The notes below the pieces were generated by a model that saw nothing but the letters and a program-made list of their open reading frames with translations, did not search any database and was not told where the DNA came from. Position numbers and translations under genes: made by a program. Shown one piece after another: positions 23,602-34,058 of a stretch of 64,000 nucleotides of DNA. This DNA comes from Thysanoteuthis rhombus (lineage: Eukaryota; Mollusca; Cephalopoda; Oegopsida; Thysanoteuthidae): positions 42,361,007-42,425,006 of the forward strand of contig OY735207.1 of NCBI GenBank assembly GCA_963457665.1, read 5' to 3'. Every line of letters begins with the position of its first letter. The stretch's first letter is position 1.

Positions 23602-23606
<5 letters not shown>
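21856..23606. other. AT-rich spacer; (AGCC)n; weak tRNA-like patch
   Basis: No gene recognised. (AGCC)n lies at 23376-23404. At 22315-22400 the minus strand contains GAGTTCAATTCCTCC, a B-box-like sequence that may mark another eroded SINE. I could not confirm an A box. Confidence 0.4.

Positions 23607-23661
<55 letters not shown>
23607..23661. repeat. (TA)n microsatellite
   Basis: Pure TA tract, followed by TG/TA-rich sequence to about 23870. Confidence 0.95.
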
Positions 23662-23662
<1 letters not shown>

Positions 23663-23959
23663 GTATGTACGTATATCTATGTGTGTGTGTATGTTAACAA
23701 GCAGTATATTTGTTCGGTGTATACGTCTATTTTATATATGTATATATGTATATGCGTATGTGTGCGTATTGATAAACATAGTATATCTGTTCTCCGTGTG
23801 GAAATATATATATATGTGTGTGTGTATGTGTATATGTTTTCTGAATGTGTGCATACACCCACACACACACATCTAATACCATAGGCACAAAGAATGCTTC
23901 TTTGTTTTCTTAGTAACGTTATGTCCATTGGACTCCAAAACAATCACACCTTGTATGAA

Positions 23960-24545
23960 TCGACCCAAGGATGAACATAAGTGAATAACAATGACCTCTG
24001 GTGACCTCTAAAGATCAATTTAAAGCCATGTCATTTTTGGTGGTGTCCGGTCAATTTTGACCCTAAAGGCTGCAAATCTATGTACAAAAGGATGAACATA
24101 GCATACTGACATCTGGTGACCACTAAATGTTAATTGCAATTTTTGTAGGCATTTCAATATGCAACGGGACAGGAGAAATTTGTGTAAAGTGTAAGTTGAC
24201 CCCAGTAAGAACAGGATAGGTGGCAATGGCTTCTGGCGACATGTAAAGATCAGTTTAAGATCATGTGATTTTCAAATGTATGGCTGCACTCGTGATACCT
24301 ACATACATAGGCTGCACATCAAGGGCTGCAAATTTGATTCTGAGATGAACATAGAATAAATGGTGCTGACCTTTAATGTCCTCTATAGGTCAATTTAAGA
24401 GCAGGTTATTTTTTTCCATTTTCTAAAAATGTTAATTTGTGTGAAGATGGGATACAAATCTGTGTACAGAGGTGACTAGACCCCAGGCTTAAGATAGGTT
24501 AGGTGATGATTACTGTGGTGACCTCTTCAGTCAATTTTAGTATTT
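23960..24545. repeat. Diverged tandem repeat of about 125 bp, five units
   Basis: The phrase GATGAACATA...GACCTCTGGTGACCTCTAAA...GATCAATTTAAG...CATGT...ATTTT recurs with starts near 23971, 24090, 24210, 24343 and 24495. Identity between units is moderate and the spacing drifts, so this is an old array. Confidence 0.6.
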
Positions 24546-24679
24546 TCAAATCCAAGGGAGACAACTCTATTATTGGGACTTACTGAGCTGACTCTATTAT
24601 CGTTATATTATCATTCTGAGTTGAGATTTTTGAATTTCAGTTACAAATAAATGAATGAGAGTGAAAGAGTCTGGGAAAT

Positions 24680-25060
24680 TTCTTCCTTTCTCGCCTTCGA
24701 CGCCAGTGGCGGAGCAACCATTAAGTTGAGTAGGCTTTCCTTTCTTCTTTCATTTCTGGCTTTCGAGGCATGTGGCAAATTCACCGTTTGGCTGTGTAGA
24801 CATTCTCTTTCTTTTTTTTTCCTTTCTTACTGGCTTTGAAGGCCAGTGGCAGATTAACTATCAGGCTGAGTGGGTCTTTCCTTTGTCTCCTTTCTTTCTT
24901 CTTGCTTTTGAGGCCAGCAGTGAATTAACCATTAGGCCAAGATAGCATTTTCATTCTTTCTTCCTTTTTTGCTTTAGCACCCAGTGGTAGATTAACTGTT
25001 AAGCTGAGTAGGTCTTGAAGCCAGTGGTGGTTCAAGCATTAGGCTGGGTAGGCTTTCTTC
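24680..25060. repeat. Diverged tandem repeat of about 80-90 bp, five or six units
   Basis: Units contain GGCTTTGAGGCCAGTGGC, then AGATTAACCATTAGGCTGAG and a CTTTC-rich spacer, starting near 24690, 24760, 24830, 24905, 24970 and 25015. The ORF at 24651-24839 repeats with it and is not a gene. Confidence 0.65.
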
Positions 25061-25814
25061 TTTCATTATTTCCTAGTATTTATTAATAAATATATTTGTT
25101 ATCTTTTTCGGCGAACGTATAGCTTTATTTAATTCTGTAAATCAGATAAAGTTGCACGTTCACCAAAAAAATGAAATAAGTATAAACTTTTCTCTCTATA
25201 TGCAGTCTATAAGCTTGTATTGAGATGCAAAAAATAGAATCCAGAATTTGATTTTTAATTTAATCAATCATATTTTTAATGGCGCTCATCGCATTTTGGA
25301 AACATGCTCTTCAATTAATCCTATTTGAAATCTTGAAAAAAAAGAGCATCCATTAAAAGTCATCGATTCTGCTTGATATTTATCCTTCCAAGTCTTTCTT
25401 GTTTTACGTAATCTTTTTCAGTCAAAATAGATGAATCCTTAAACACCATACATGAAAATTTTCCTCTTTTAAGGGCCAACTGCAATAAAAGGATAACGTT
25501 TCAATAATGGCAACAATTTCTGATTCACTAGCTGCACATGTCACTCGTACCTTGGGTCAGATTTATCAAACAGAAATGGAAAGATTGCATCCTCTCTGAT
25601 CATTACAATTATAGCAATGCATCCAAATCTGTTGAGAGAAATGCCACTAATTGTTACATGTGAACTGTTTTTGAACAGTAAGATTAAGGATGGTATAAAC
25701 AACAAAATCGTAAACATGACTCATTTTTTTCAGCGAATAACAATATGCCATATCTACTGAAATCTTTAGATTTAGGAATCACAAATTCAGTAGATGTGCA
25801 TTATAACGCTGGAA
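25061..25814. other. AT-rich spacer, nothing recognised
   Basis: No supported feature. Confidence 0.45.
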
Positions 25815-26440
25815 ATGAACAAACAGCAATCAATATTGAAAACGCAGAATTGTAAAAGTGGACCACTACATCTACCTAGGACAACTAGTCTACATGGAAT
25901 CCTCAAAAGTAGAAGAAATCAAGCAAAGAATCACTCTTGAATGTCAAGCCTTCGGCAAAGCAAACTCAACCTTCAAGAACAAGAAAATCCCATTAGTCCC
26001 CCCAAAAAAGAGTATAAAACCAATGCATCCTACCGATAGTCACCAATGGAGCTTAAACATGGAACCTAGATAAGAGACTGACCAGCAAACTGTGAACCAT
26101 GCAACGTGCATATGAGAGAATCGTGCTCAACTTCACACGGAGAGATTACAAGACAGCACAATAATTCAGGGAAAAAACAGGAGTCCGAGACATCATAGAA
26201 TCCATTAGGAAACTCAACTGTCAATTGGCTGGTCATGTTGTAAGAATGACAGACAACCGATGGACATCACGACTCACAACATGGATCCCCAGAAATCAAA
26301 TGCAGAACTGAAGTCGGCAGAATACAAGATGGAGAGACGACTGGACAAGTTCAGAAAGTATTGGCTCCGCGACACTCATTATAGAGAAGTTTAATGAATC
26401 CTCTGGAAGGTCTATGTGCAACGAGAGACAATAAAACACT
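25815..26440 (+). pseudogene. RTE family A LINE, 3' fragment (copy 9)
   Basis: After a stop near 25855 the sequence reads MDHYIYLGQLVYM, KVEEIKQRITL, CQAFGKANSTFKNKK, then frame-shifts at a run of Cs and As (about 26000). Homology continues through TDNRWTSRLTTW (about 26250) to the YWLRD and VQRETIK-like end (about 26430). No clear trinucleotide tail remains. Confidence 0.8.
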
Positions 26441-26584
26441 GATGGTTGTTGAATATTTTATTATGGTTATGACGTTAAAAATGCTTGAAAAGTTGATAAT
26501 CCGTAGGAGAAATGCCAGATGAATTTTGGGGATGCTACAAGATTTTGTATACCAATTCTTGCATTCTAGCATGGACACAGTCAA

Positions 26585-26785
26585 GTGATAGGTCCATATG
26601 GAATCCATTTTCTAACTTTCTTTTTTAAAATCTTTCTGATTCCTTTGAGATGGTGGGATATGGTCGCTTTTGAAGTTCTAAGATATATTCTGTTATCAGC
26701 AGCTTGAACAGTATTGTATCCAAATTTGAAATAGTTCCTGAAAATCAATCTAACTTCTTGTGTAGACACCATTGGTATTGAGGGA
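26585..26785 (-). pseudogene. mariner-like transposase fragment
   Basis: The minus-strand frame reads VSTQEVRLIFRNYFKFGYNT, which resembles the first helix-turn-helix of a mariner transposase, then VQAADNRI. After an apparent deletion come ATISHHLKGIRKILKK and VRKWIPYGPIT, close to the second helix-turn-helix and the WVPHELT hinge. The catalytic D,D(34)D domain is not recognisable, and no terminal repeats were found. Confidence 0.5.
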
Positions 26786-27299
26786 TCAAAAACCTACGAT
26801 AATATCGAATTATATCTTTACTCACATTAGATATGGAAAAAAAAAAAGTAATCATATTAGCGAATCTCTCACTTTTTGAGTCATTCCCAACGAGGTAAAA
26901 GAATGGCATTTCAGGTGTTACAACCTGATAGAAATGAAACATAAATCACTGTTCTATTATAACACCAGCTGAAACCGGAAAACCTAGGCAAGGTTTCAAC
27001 TTTTCTGATCACTTCTCATCGACTTTGCTGTTACTTCATCACTACATCACTAACACTAATATTTTATTATTGGTTTTACTGAATTTTACGCTTGCTTCTT
27101 ATCTCAATACACTGGGTCAATAAACTCTTCGTTATTACTATTATTGTATTATTGGTTCTACTTATCTTATTATTGCTGTCTTTTATCGCAGCACTCTGGG
27201 TCACTACACTCTTCATTATTACTTTTACTCCATTATTGGTTTTCACCTTAAAATCACTGCTTCTTATCACAACACTCTTGGTTGATACACGCTTATTAC
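26786..27299. other. AT-rich spacer, nothing recognised
   Basis: No supported feature. A TTATTATTGGTT-like phrase recurs three times between 27060 and 27245 (near 27065, 27146 and 27231), suggesting a small degenerate tandem repeat. Confidence 0.4.
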
Positions 27300-27300
27300 A

Positions 27301-27374
<74 letters not shown>

Positions 27375-27416
27375 GTATGTATCTATCGATTTATCTATCC
27401 ATCTATCTATCTATCT
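27300..27416. repeat. (ATCT)n tetranucleotide array
   Basis: About 19 clean ATCT units followed by an interrupted stretch. Confidence 0.96.
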
Positions 27417-28089
27417 CGTTCAGTTTTCAGTAATGTTACATTCGCATTGATGTATTGGCAATCACGGAGATTCAATTCAACAGATTTTGAATTCCATAAT
27501 CGTAAAACTGATCTGTACTTCAATGCAAAATTCAACTCGAATCCATTGGAATTTCGCTGTGCACGTTCTGATCGTAAATGGACTTCCATACTTGTGATAT
27601 GAACGATAACCGAATGATATACACACGCAAATACGTGAGCACATAAACGCCTGCACACATGTATGTGTGTGTGGTTGTTTGATTACTGTGCGTCGGATTC
27701 AGATGTAATGGAAAGAATAATATATTGTTTCTTTCATTCTCAGGCGGACTTATTTATTGAATGAGCTTTCAATCGATTTATTCATATTCTCATACGTCTA
27801 TACTTACATCTGGATATTGGTTGTACGATACAAACTTCAGCATGGGTTCTTGTTTATGGTTCACTCAGTGAGAAATGAAGGCATTTGAAACGCTTTGCGA
27901 TGCGTATACGCTAATCGGTGAATTATGAGAAGCTTCAGTCATACGTGGTGTGTATAACGTGTATAACACGACCATACGTATAAATGCAAGCACATACACA
28001 TTTCCTGTCTCTTTCTTTCTTTCTTTTTTTTGGGAGGGGAGGAGGTATTTTTTTGTTACCTTTTCTCTCTCTTCTCATTCGCCTCCCCA

Positions 28090-28122
<33 letters not shown>

Positions 28123-28786
28123 TCCTCCTCTTTTACTTCTCTTCTCGTTTGTTTTCTATTATTCCGTTGTCATGGTACCTCTACCCATCTACAAAATTTT
28201 CTTCTCTTTTTTTTCTTTTCTTTCTTCTTTCTTGCTCTCTTTCCTTCTTTCTTTTTTGTCTTTCTTTCTCTTTCTTTCTTTTTAACTTCTCTCCTTTTCT
28301 TTCTTTCTCTCTGTATTAACGAGATTTTATTTTCATTTCTGTCAAGAGACCTGACTAACAAAACCAGAATGGGTTGGCGCCAGAAAACAAAATGTCTACA
28401 ACAAGACCAATTTCGGAAAAAAAAAAAAGTAATTAAGGTGTTACCACGTGGAAGCCAGTCAACAGCCGTGTACTTACCTGAACCAATGAATGCTCTTCAG
28501 TCTGAATAACTTGTGTTCGCACAAGTGAAAATTAAAAAAAACAAAAAAAAAAAATCAGGTGCAGTCTCATTTAGAACAGGTATACTTTTCAAAGAGCATC
28601 TTATAGTCCGACAAATCAACGATAAAAGAGGTTTTTGGCCACTCCTGACGCAAACCGGCATCATGTTTTTAAATGTAAACACTTTGATTTATGAAGGAAA
28701 TTTTATATATACATATATATAATTACTATTATAAAGAATGAATATATTCTGTATCAAATTTAAACACTCATTCAGACTGGTGCTGA
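27417..28786. other. Spacer containing a 300-bp CT-rich block
   Basis: 28010-28315 is almost entirely C and T, with TTTC and CTCT repeats. The long Ser/Leu/Phe ORFs over it are artefacts. Nothing else was recognised. Confidence 0.55.
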
Positions 28787-28787
28787 A

Positions 28788-28865
<78 letters not shown>
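28787..28865. repeat. (TA)n microsatellite
   Basis: Pure TA tract of about 75 bases. Confidence 0.95.
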
Positions 28866-28866
<1 letters not shown>

Positions 28867-29339
28867 CTCGGTCGCCAATGAGATGGCTTGCATGCTAGTG
28901 ACTGAAATCATATGTAGCTGTCACCTTGACCTTTTGTATAATTATGCTAATTAGTTATTCAGCTACATGCGTCATAGTGAACGTATGCATCGAGCACTTG
29001 ACGTTCTTCCAAGTTGAACAATAAAATATATTGAAGAGCGACGTGTTTGTTTGAAATTCGGTTTTGAATTAGGGAAACCTTCTCTACTTTTGCAACATGT
29101 CTCGAGTTCTGTCAAAGATTTAGATTCATGCCTTTCCCAAGAGTATTCATTGATAAGTGAAGCCAAGCAGCGTCAGCAGACACAGCACAAGTATCATGAT
29201 GCAGAATCAGTACTTCTTTTAGCATCATATAGCACGACCTTTTTTTCAATTTTTATTTTTTTTACAGATTCCCAACCCTTCAGAAACACAGACAATCAGG
29301 CGACGATTTCCACTGACCTCAGGACAAATCTTTTAAACG
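28866..29339. other. Spacer, nothing recognised
   Basis: An ORF at 29051-29359 has no recognisable domain. It runs up to the start of the LINE that follows and might be a degraded upstream part of it. Confidence 0.35.
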
Positions 29340-31520
29340 ATTGTTGTCCGCCGACATGAAAGTTCGTCCAGGTTTGTCATCATCTTTGATGGATGTTCTC
29401 CCCGATTTGAACAAAAAACATGAAATTGACTTCATAATAAGCGACAGAATTAATAACGCCGAAGACGTTACCGTTTTCAATAGTGTAAATAGAGGAAGCA
29501 GAAGAATAGCAAACAGAATTATATTTGACTTTGAAACGGAAAGGAACAAAAAGATCTCCAAGAAGGAAATATGCCTCCCCTGTAAAATGGAGAAAATTAG
29601 ATTTTAATGGAGAACAGATTCGAGGCCTTATGGAATAACGAAAAGTAGCTTAGGGGGAAAGAGTGAAAATCTACGTAAAATTAATTTTAAAAATCAACAG
29701 AAAATGATAAGTGAAACAATCGAAAACAATAACACGGGGGAAATACTCAAAGACAACTTTAAAAGTAATTGAAAAGAGGAGAAATATGATAATAAAGACT
29801 AAAGAAGAGGAAGCCAAAAGAGCAGAACTTGATAAACGAAAATTGAGACGAGAGAAGAGGAAGAAAAGCATGGAGATGATAGTAAAAACTATCAGAATAG
29901 GGGAAAATTTGAAATGCACTCGAGCCGCAGACCATACTGGCAAGCGACAGATGCTTGTATTGAAAGAGAGAAAAGGTGATATTAACCAAATTAGAGACAA
30001 AATATCAAGAATAGTTGAAGAGAACCTGCATCCCTAGAAAATAAAAAATACCACCAAATGGCACTCCGGTAGAGAACACGTATGTTCCAGACATAACAAC
30101 GGACGAAGTAGTTTTGGTGCTACGAAAAACATATGAGCCCCAGGCGAAAATGGCACGACGATAGATTTCTTTAGAAGATGTAGGTCTATCACAAAGGACT
30201 AGCGCAACTATTCACACCGTCATTATGAAAAAAGAAAGTGTTGCGAAACTTCTGCCTACAGAGAAGATAAAGACCTTGGTAATTACTGCCCCATTTCTTT
30301 ACTATTTAAGATTTACTGACTATTCTCGAAAATACTCACATATAGATTAACAAATACTTTGGATGGAAAACTACCGCAGAAACAGACAGGCTTTAGAAGA
30401 GGCCACTCGACAGAAGAGCACCTACACACATCAAATCAACAAATGGAAAAGATATCAGAATACGACAAAACACCTCGTGAGCATTAATTTGTTTCTGATT
30501 GACTCGATAGGGCACGCAACAGTCTCAAACTCAACGCGAGAACAAGGCATAAATGAGAATTATATAAACGTAATTGAGAATAAATACGAAAATGGCATTG
30601 CAATAATTGGACTTCATTAAGATATTAATACGATAAGGATTGGAAAAAAGAGCAAGATAAGGGGATTTGACATCACCAAAACACTTTACAGGAAGCCTTG
30701 AAAGCATCTTTCGAAAAACAGACTAGGAAAACACGAGAGTAATCATAGACGGAGAATATTTGAACAATTCAAGGTACAGTGACGATTATGCATTAAGATC
30801 ATGTACTGCAGAGGATCAACAAAACATGTTAAATGGCCAGAATGGATAAAACCCCCAAATAGGTTTAAGGGCAAACAAAACAAAGACAAAGGTAATAGAC
30901 CCAAAAAAGACAATAAGAATAGACAGCGAAGCCTTAGCGGAAGTTAAGGAATACATTCACCTAGACCCGGCAATAGAACTATAGAAATATCACAGAAATA
31001 ATACTAGACTGTGCATTATAATTGAATGGAAAGCATTTGCTATTAATAGAGACATACCGAAAAGCAAATCGCTAATATGCTTAAAACGTAAGGCACACCA
31101 TCAATACATAATACCAGCTATGTTGCACGGCTTTAAAATCTGGAAACTTACAAAACCACACGAAAAACAGCACAGACCGTTAGACGGCAATGGGAAACGT
31201 AATGTTAGGAATAACTCTAAGTGATGGGGAAAAGATCAACATATGTTCTATCCTAGAGAGGACCAAGTAATAAAGCAACAAAAATGAGCATGGACAGGAA
31301 ACATAGCGAGAAGAAGGGATAACAGATGGTGTAAAAGACTGGCCGAACTGTGCCCGTGGGTCAGTTATAGCTGCAGGGAAAGGCTAGACAAAGGATGGGG
31401 AAGACGAGATTGGAAAATTCGTCGGTCAGACATGACCGAGATTTAGAGAACACGCTAATGTTATGGAAGGAGAAAGGCCTTTGTCCAGCAGTGGACTTTT
31501 GCTGCCACTAATAATGATAA
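29340..31520 (+). pseudogene. RTE-like LINE, second family, long broken copy
   Basis: Blocks appear in the right order for a single-ORF APE-endonuclease LINE. 29420-29590 matches the C-terminal endonuclease (DFIISDRINNAEDVTVFNSV, then GSRRIANRIIFDFETE). 30225-30420 holds finger-domain remnants (ENTLTYRL-like, QKQTGFRRGHSTEEHLHT). 30680-30800 is SPKLF-like and holds RYSDDYALRSC, equivalent to motif C, where the usual ADD reads SDD. 30880-30975 holds LRANKTKTKVID and VKEYIHL. 31090-31145 holds KRKAHHQYIIPAMLHG. 31280-31340 holds AWTGNIARRRDNRWCKRL. 31465-31490 holds an AFVQQWT-like 3' end, followed by AATAATGATAA. Many frameshifts and stops break it. It differs clearly from family A, so it is a separate RTE-like lineage. 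Confidence 0.75.
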
Positions 31521-31739
31521 CATATATGTACTTGTGGGTAAGTATGTATGTGTATGTGTGTGTGTGTGTGTGTGTGCAAGAATATGTATGTGCGTGTGTG
31601 ATTTCACATTGTGCACTAATAGTGAGTCATTTTATCCATTTTGTAAATGTAACAATAACGATTAAGATTGAACTAATAACATATTTTATCTTCCGAATGA
31701 ATATTCATCTGAGACGGACAGTTTGGGAGAATATACACA

Positions 31740-31837
31740 TATAATGTAAGCATATATATCTATATATATATAATGTATGTATACATATTTATATATATGT
31801 ATGCATATATATGTATGCATATATATATATATATGTA

Positions 31838-31910
<73 letters not shown>
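31740..31910. repeat. TA-rich microsatellite with ATGC interruptions
   Basis: TATATGTATGCA-type units (31750-31838) grade into about 70 bases of pure TA. Confidence 0.93.
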
Positions 31911-31914
<4 letters not shown>

Positions 31915-32831
31915 CACACGTACCCCCACACACATTCAGATACACATATTGGAATACACATGCACACAACGTATACGTATATGTTTCACTATAAAAATTC
32001 GATGTCTTGTTCAAAAACTCTTTAGCAAATTGAATTTTTGATAACGTATTTTACCGATTTTCCCGATGCTTTTCCGCAACAGGATCTAAAGTTCTGGTAA
32101 ATTAATCCTAACATTTTTTCCCTCCTTTTAGACTTGAAAGATTTATCTTAAAACTTTGTAGATTTAATAATCAAATTATAATTCGAGAATTTTGCGTAAT
32201 TTTCAAGAGAGATAAACAAACATTATCTAATTAGAATATTGAGCAAACATCGACATTACCAAGTCGCTTCTTATTTATTTCTTCTTTCGAAATTTTCCTA
32301 ACAACCTCCACGAAGCCGTGCGCGGAGGAACACAATTTGATGCGTATGACGCAAAGATTATTCAGACAATCAAACACAACCTGTAACACTCTAATCCGAC
32401 ACTTTGACGTCTGGTAACTCCAATCCTTGTGGATCTGCCACTAAAATTGTTCGATCCGGTATCGAATCGCAGCTTGATCATAATTTAGTTGATTATAAAT
32501 TGAAACGTTTAACCGACAGAGTCTTTTAATGATTATCGGGATAAATTGATATAAACCAAGAAAAAAGATTAAAAGCTTTCTAATTTGGCTATCAAAATCG
32601 TTTCTTTCTTGATAGAAATCGAGTGTTTTTGCTTATTTATCAATGATATGAAATACATTTAAGAAGACGAAGAAGAAGAAAGCTTTTAAGCAACGAAAGA
32701 AAAAAGAAAGTGAGAGCTGACAAGTAGGCTGAACTCAATACTACTCTGAAAACAGAGGAAAAAGAAGGAAGATAGGAAGAAAGCTTGAAAGAAACAGAAG
32801 AAGAGAAAACGAAGGGTCACAAGGAGATTGG
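31911..32831. other. AT-rich spacer, nothing recognised
   Basis: No supported gene. A purine-rich (GAA/AAG) stretch lies at about 32655-32830, just before the next LINE copy. Confidence 0.45.
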
Positions 32832-33254
32832 AATTAACAAATGCATTCTCCCAATAGTCACTTATGGAGCTGAAACATGGAAACTAACCAAGAGACAGAC
32901 CTGCAAACTGAGAAGCATGCAGCGTGCACATGAGAGAATCATGCTCAACCTTACATGGAGAGATCACAAGACAGCACAGTACACAAGGAAGAAAACGGGA
33001 GTTCGAGACATCACAAAAACTATCAAAAAACTAAAATGGAAATGGGCAGGCTATGTTGCAAGAATGAAAACATATGGACATCACGACTCATAACATGGAT
33101 CCCAAGAGATCCCATGGGAAACCGAGGCCGACAGAACACAAGATGGAGAGATGAATTGGACAAATTCAGGAAATACTGGCCCTGCGACGTCCATGATAGA
33201 GAATTGTGGCAAATCCTGAAAAAGGTTTATGTCCAACGACGGACGTTAGAAGAC

Positions 33255-33296
<42 letters not shown>
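32832..33296 (+). pseudogene. RTE family A LINE, 3' fragment (copy 10)
   Basis: The sequence starts inside NKCILPIVTYGAETWKLTK and reads QRAHERIMLNLTWRDHKTAQ, GVRDITKTIKKLKWKWAGYV. A small deletion at about 33068 removes the DNRW equivalent and shifts frame. The RWRDELDKFRKYW and KVYVQRRT blocks follow, then a clean (ATG)n tail at 33254-33296. This is one of the cleanest tails of the family. Confidence 0.85.
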
Positions 33297-34004
33297 GAAA
33301 TCTGAGAAGAAAACGACAAAGAAAAAAAAAAGCTTGGGGTAAGTAAAGGAAACGAAGGCTGACAACATGAAGAAAAATTGATTCATTCTAATTCTATTGT
33401 TTTTGCACAATTTTATCACCTTCCGGTCTTCCTCTGGCCTTTCTCATACATCTGCCATATTTTAGAAAGTGGAACTCTTCAATTTGATTTTGTGGGTCTG
33501 CGCTTTCAATTCCATTCAACTTACTTTAGCGTCTCTTCGTACGATTTTTTATTTTTTAATCTCACCAATGTAGCCAGTGTACTAACCTGCACCACCTGAA
33601 CCGCATGTCTAACTCATGACCTTCCAGGAAACTAAGCAAGATCCACCGGCACTCCCAATTTTTGGGGTCAATTTCAAAGATACAATAAGGTAGTGTCTGT
33701 TTGGAACCTCAATTTTACTCTCGACCATTATTCATTTTTGATGAAGGTGAGTAAATAGCACAGATTGGAAACAAAGAGAAAAGATTACGTTCTATGCGAG
33801 ACTCGAAATCAGGTCCCACGGGAAGCTGCTTGTGTACGACACTACTCTCACTATTGAGTTACTAGAGCTCTTACAGGTGGGGGAAGATCAAATCTAGCAC
33901 TTAAACTCATCCCACATCGTTACCAATAGTTCGGCGCTATGTTTGTTATCGTTATAGTTGTAATATTATTCTCATTCATTTCTTATTAGATGAAGCATTT
34001 CCAA
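33297..34004. other. Spacer; possible eroded tRNA-like repeat
   Basis: No gene recognised. The minus strand of about 33800-33880 contains GATTTCGAGTCTCGC, which resembles a B box. This is weak evidence for another SINE. Confidence 0.35.
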
Positions 34005-34058
34005 TCATTATTATTATTATTATTATCATTATTATTATTATTATTATTATCATTATTT
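34005..34058. repeat. (ATT)n tract, 3' tail of R4/Dong-like copy A
   Basis: ATT repeats with two ATC interruptions. On the minus strand this reads (AAT)n immediately after the conserved TTTGGAATCTCACACC-complement 3' end of the element. Confidence 0.92.

Noticed and set aside
27950-28509. Overlapping Ser/Leu/Phe-rich open frames of 111-159 codons
   Set aside because: Produced by a 300-bp CT-rich low-complexity block. All three frames are open, which is typical of simple sequence.
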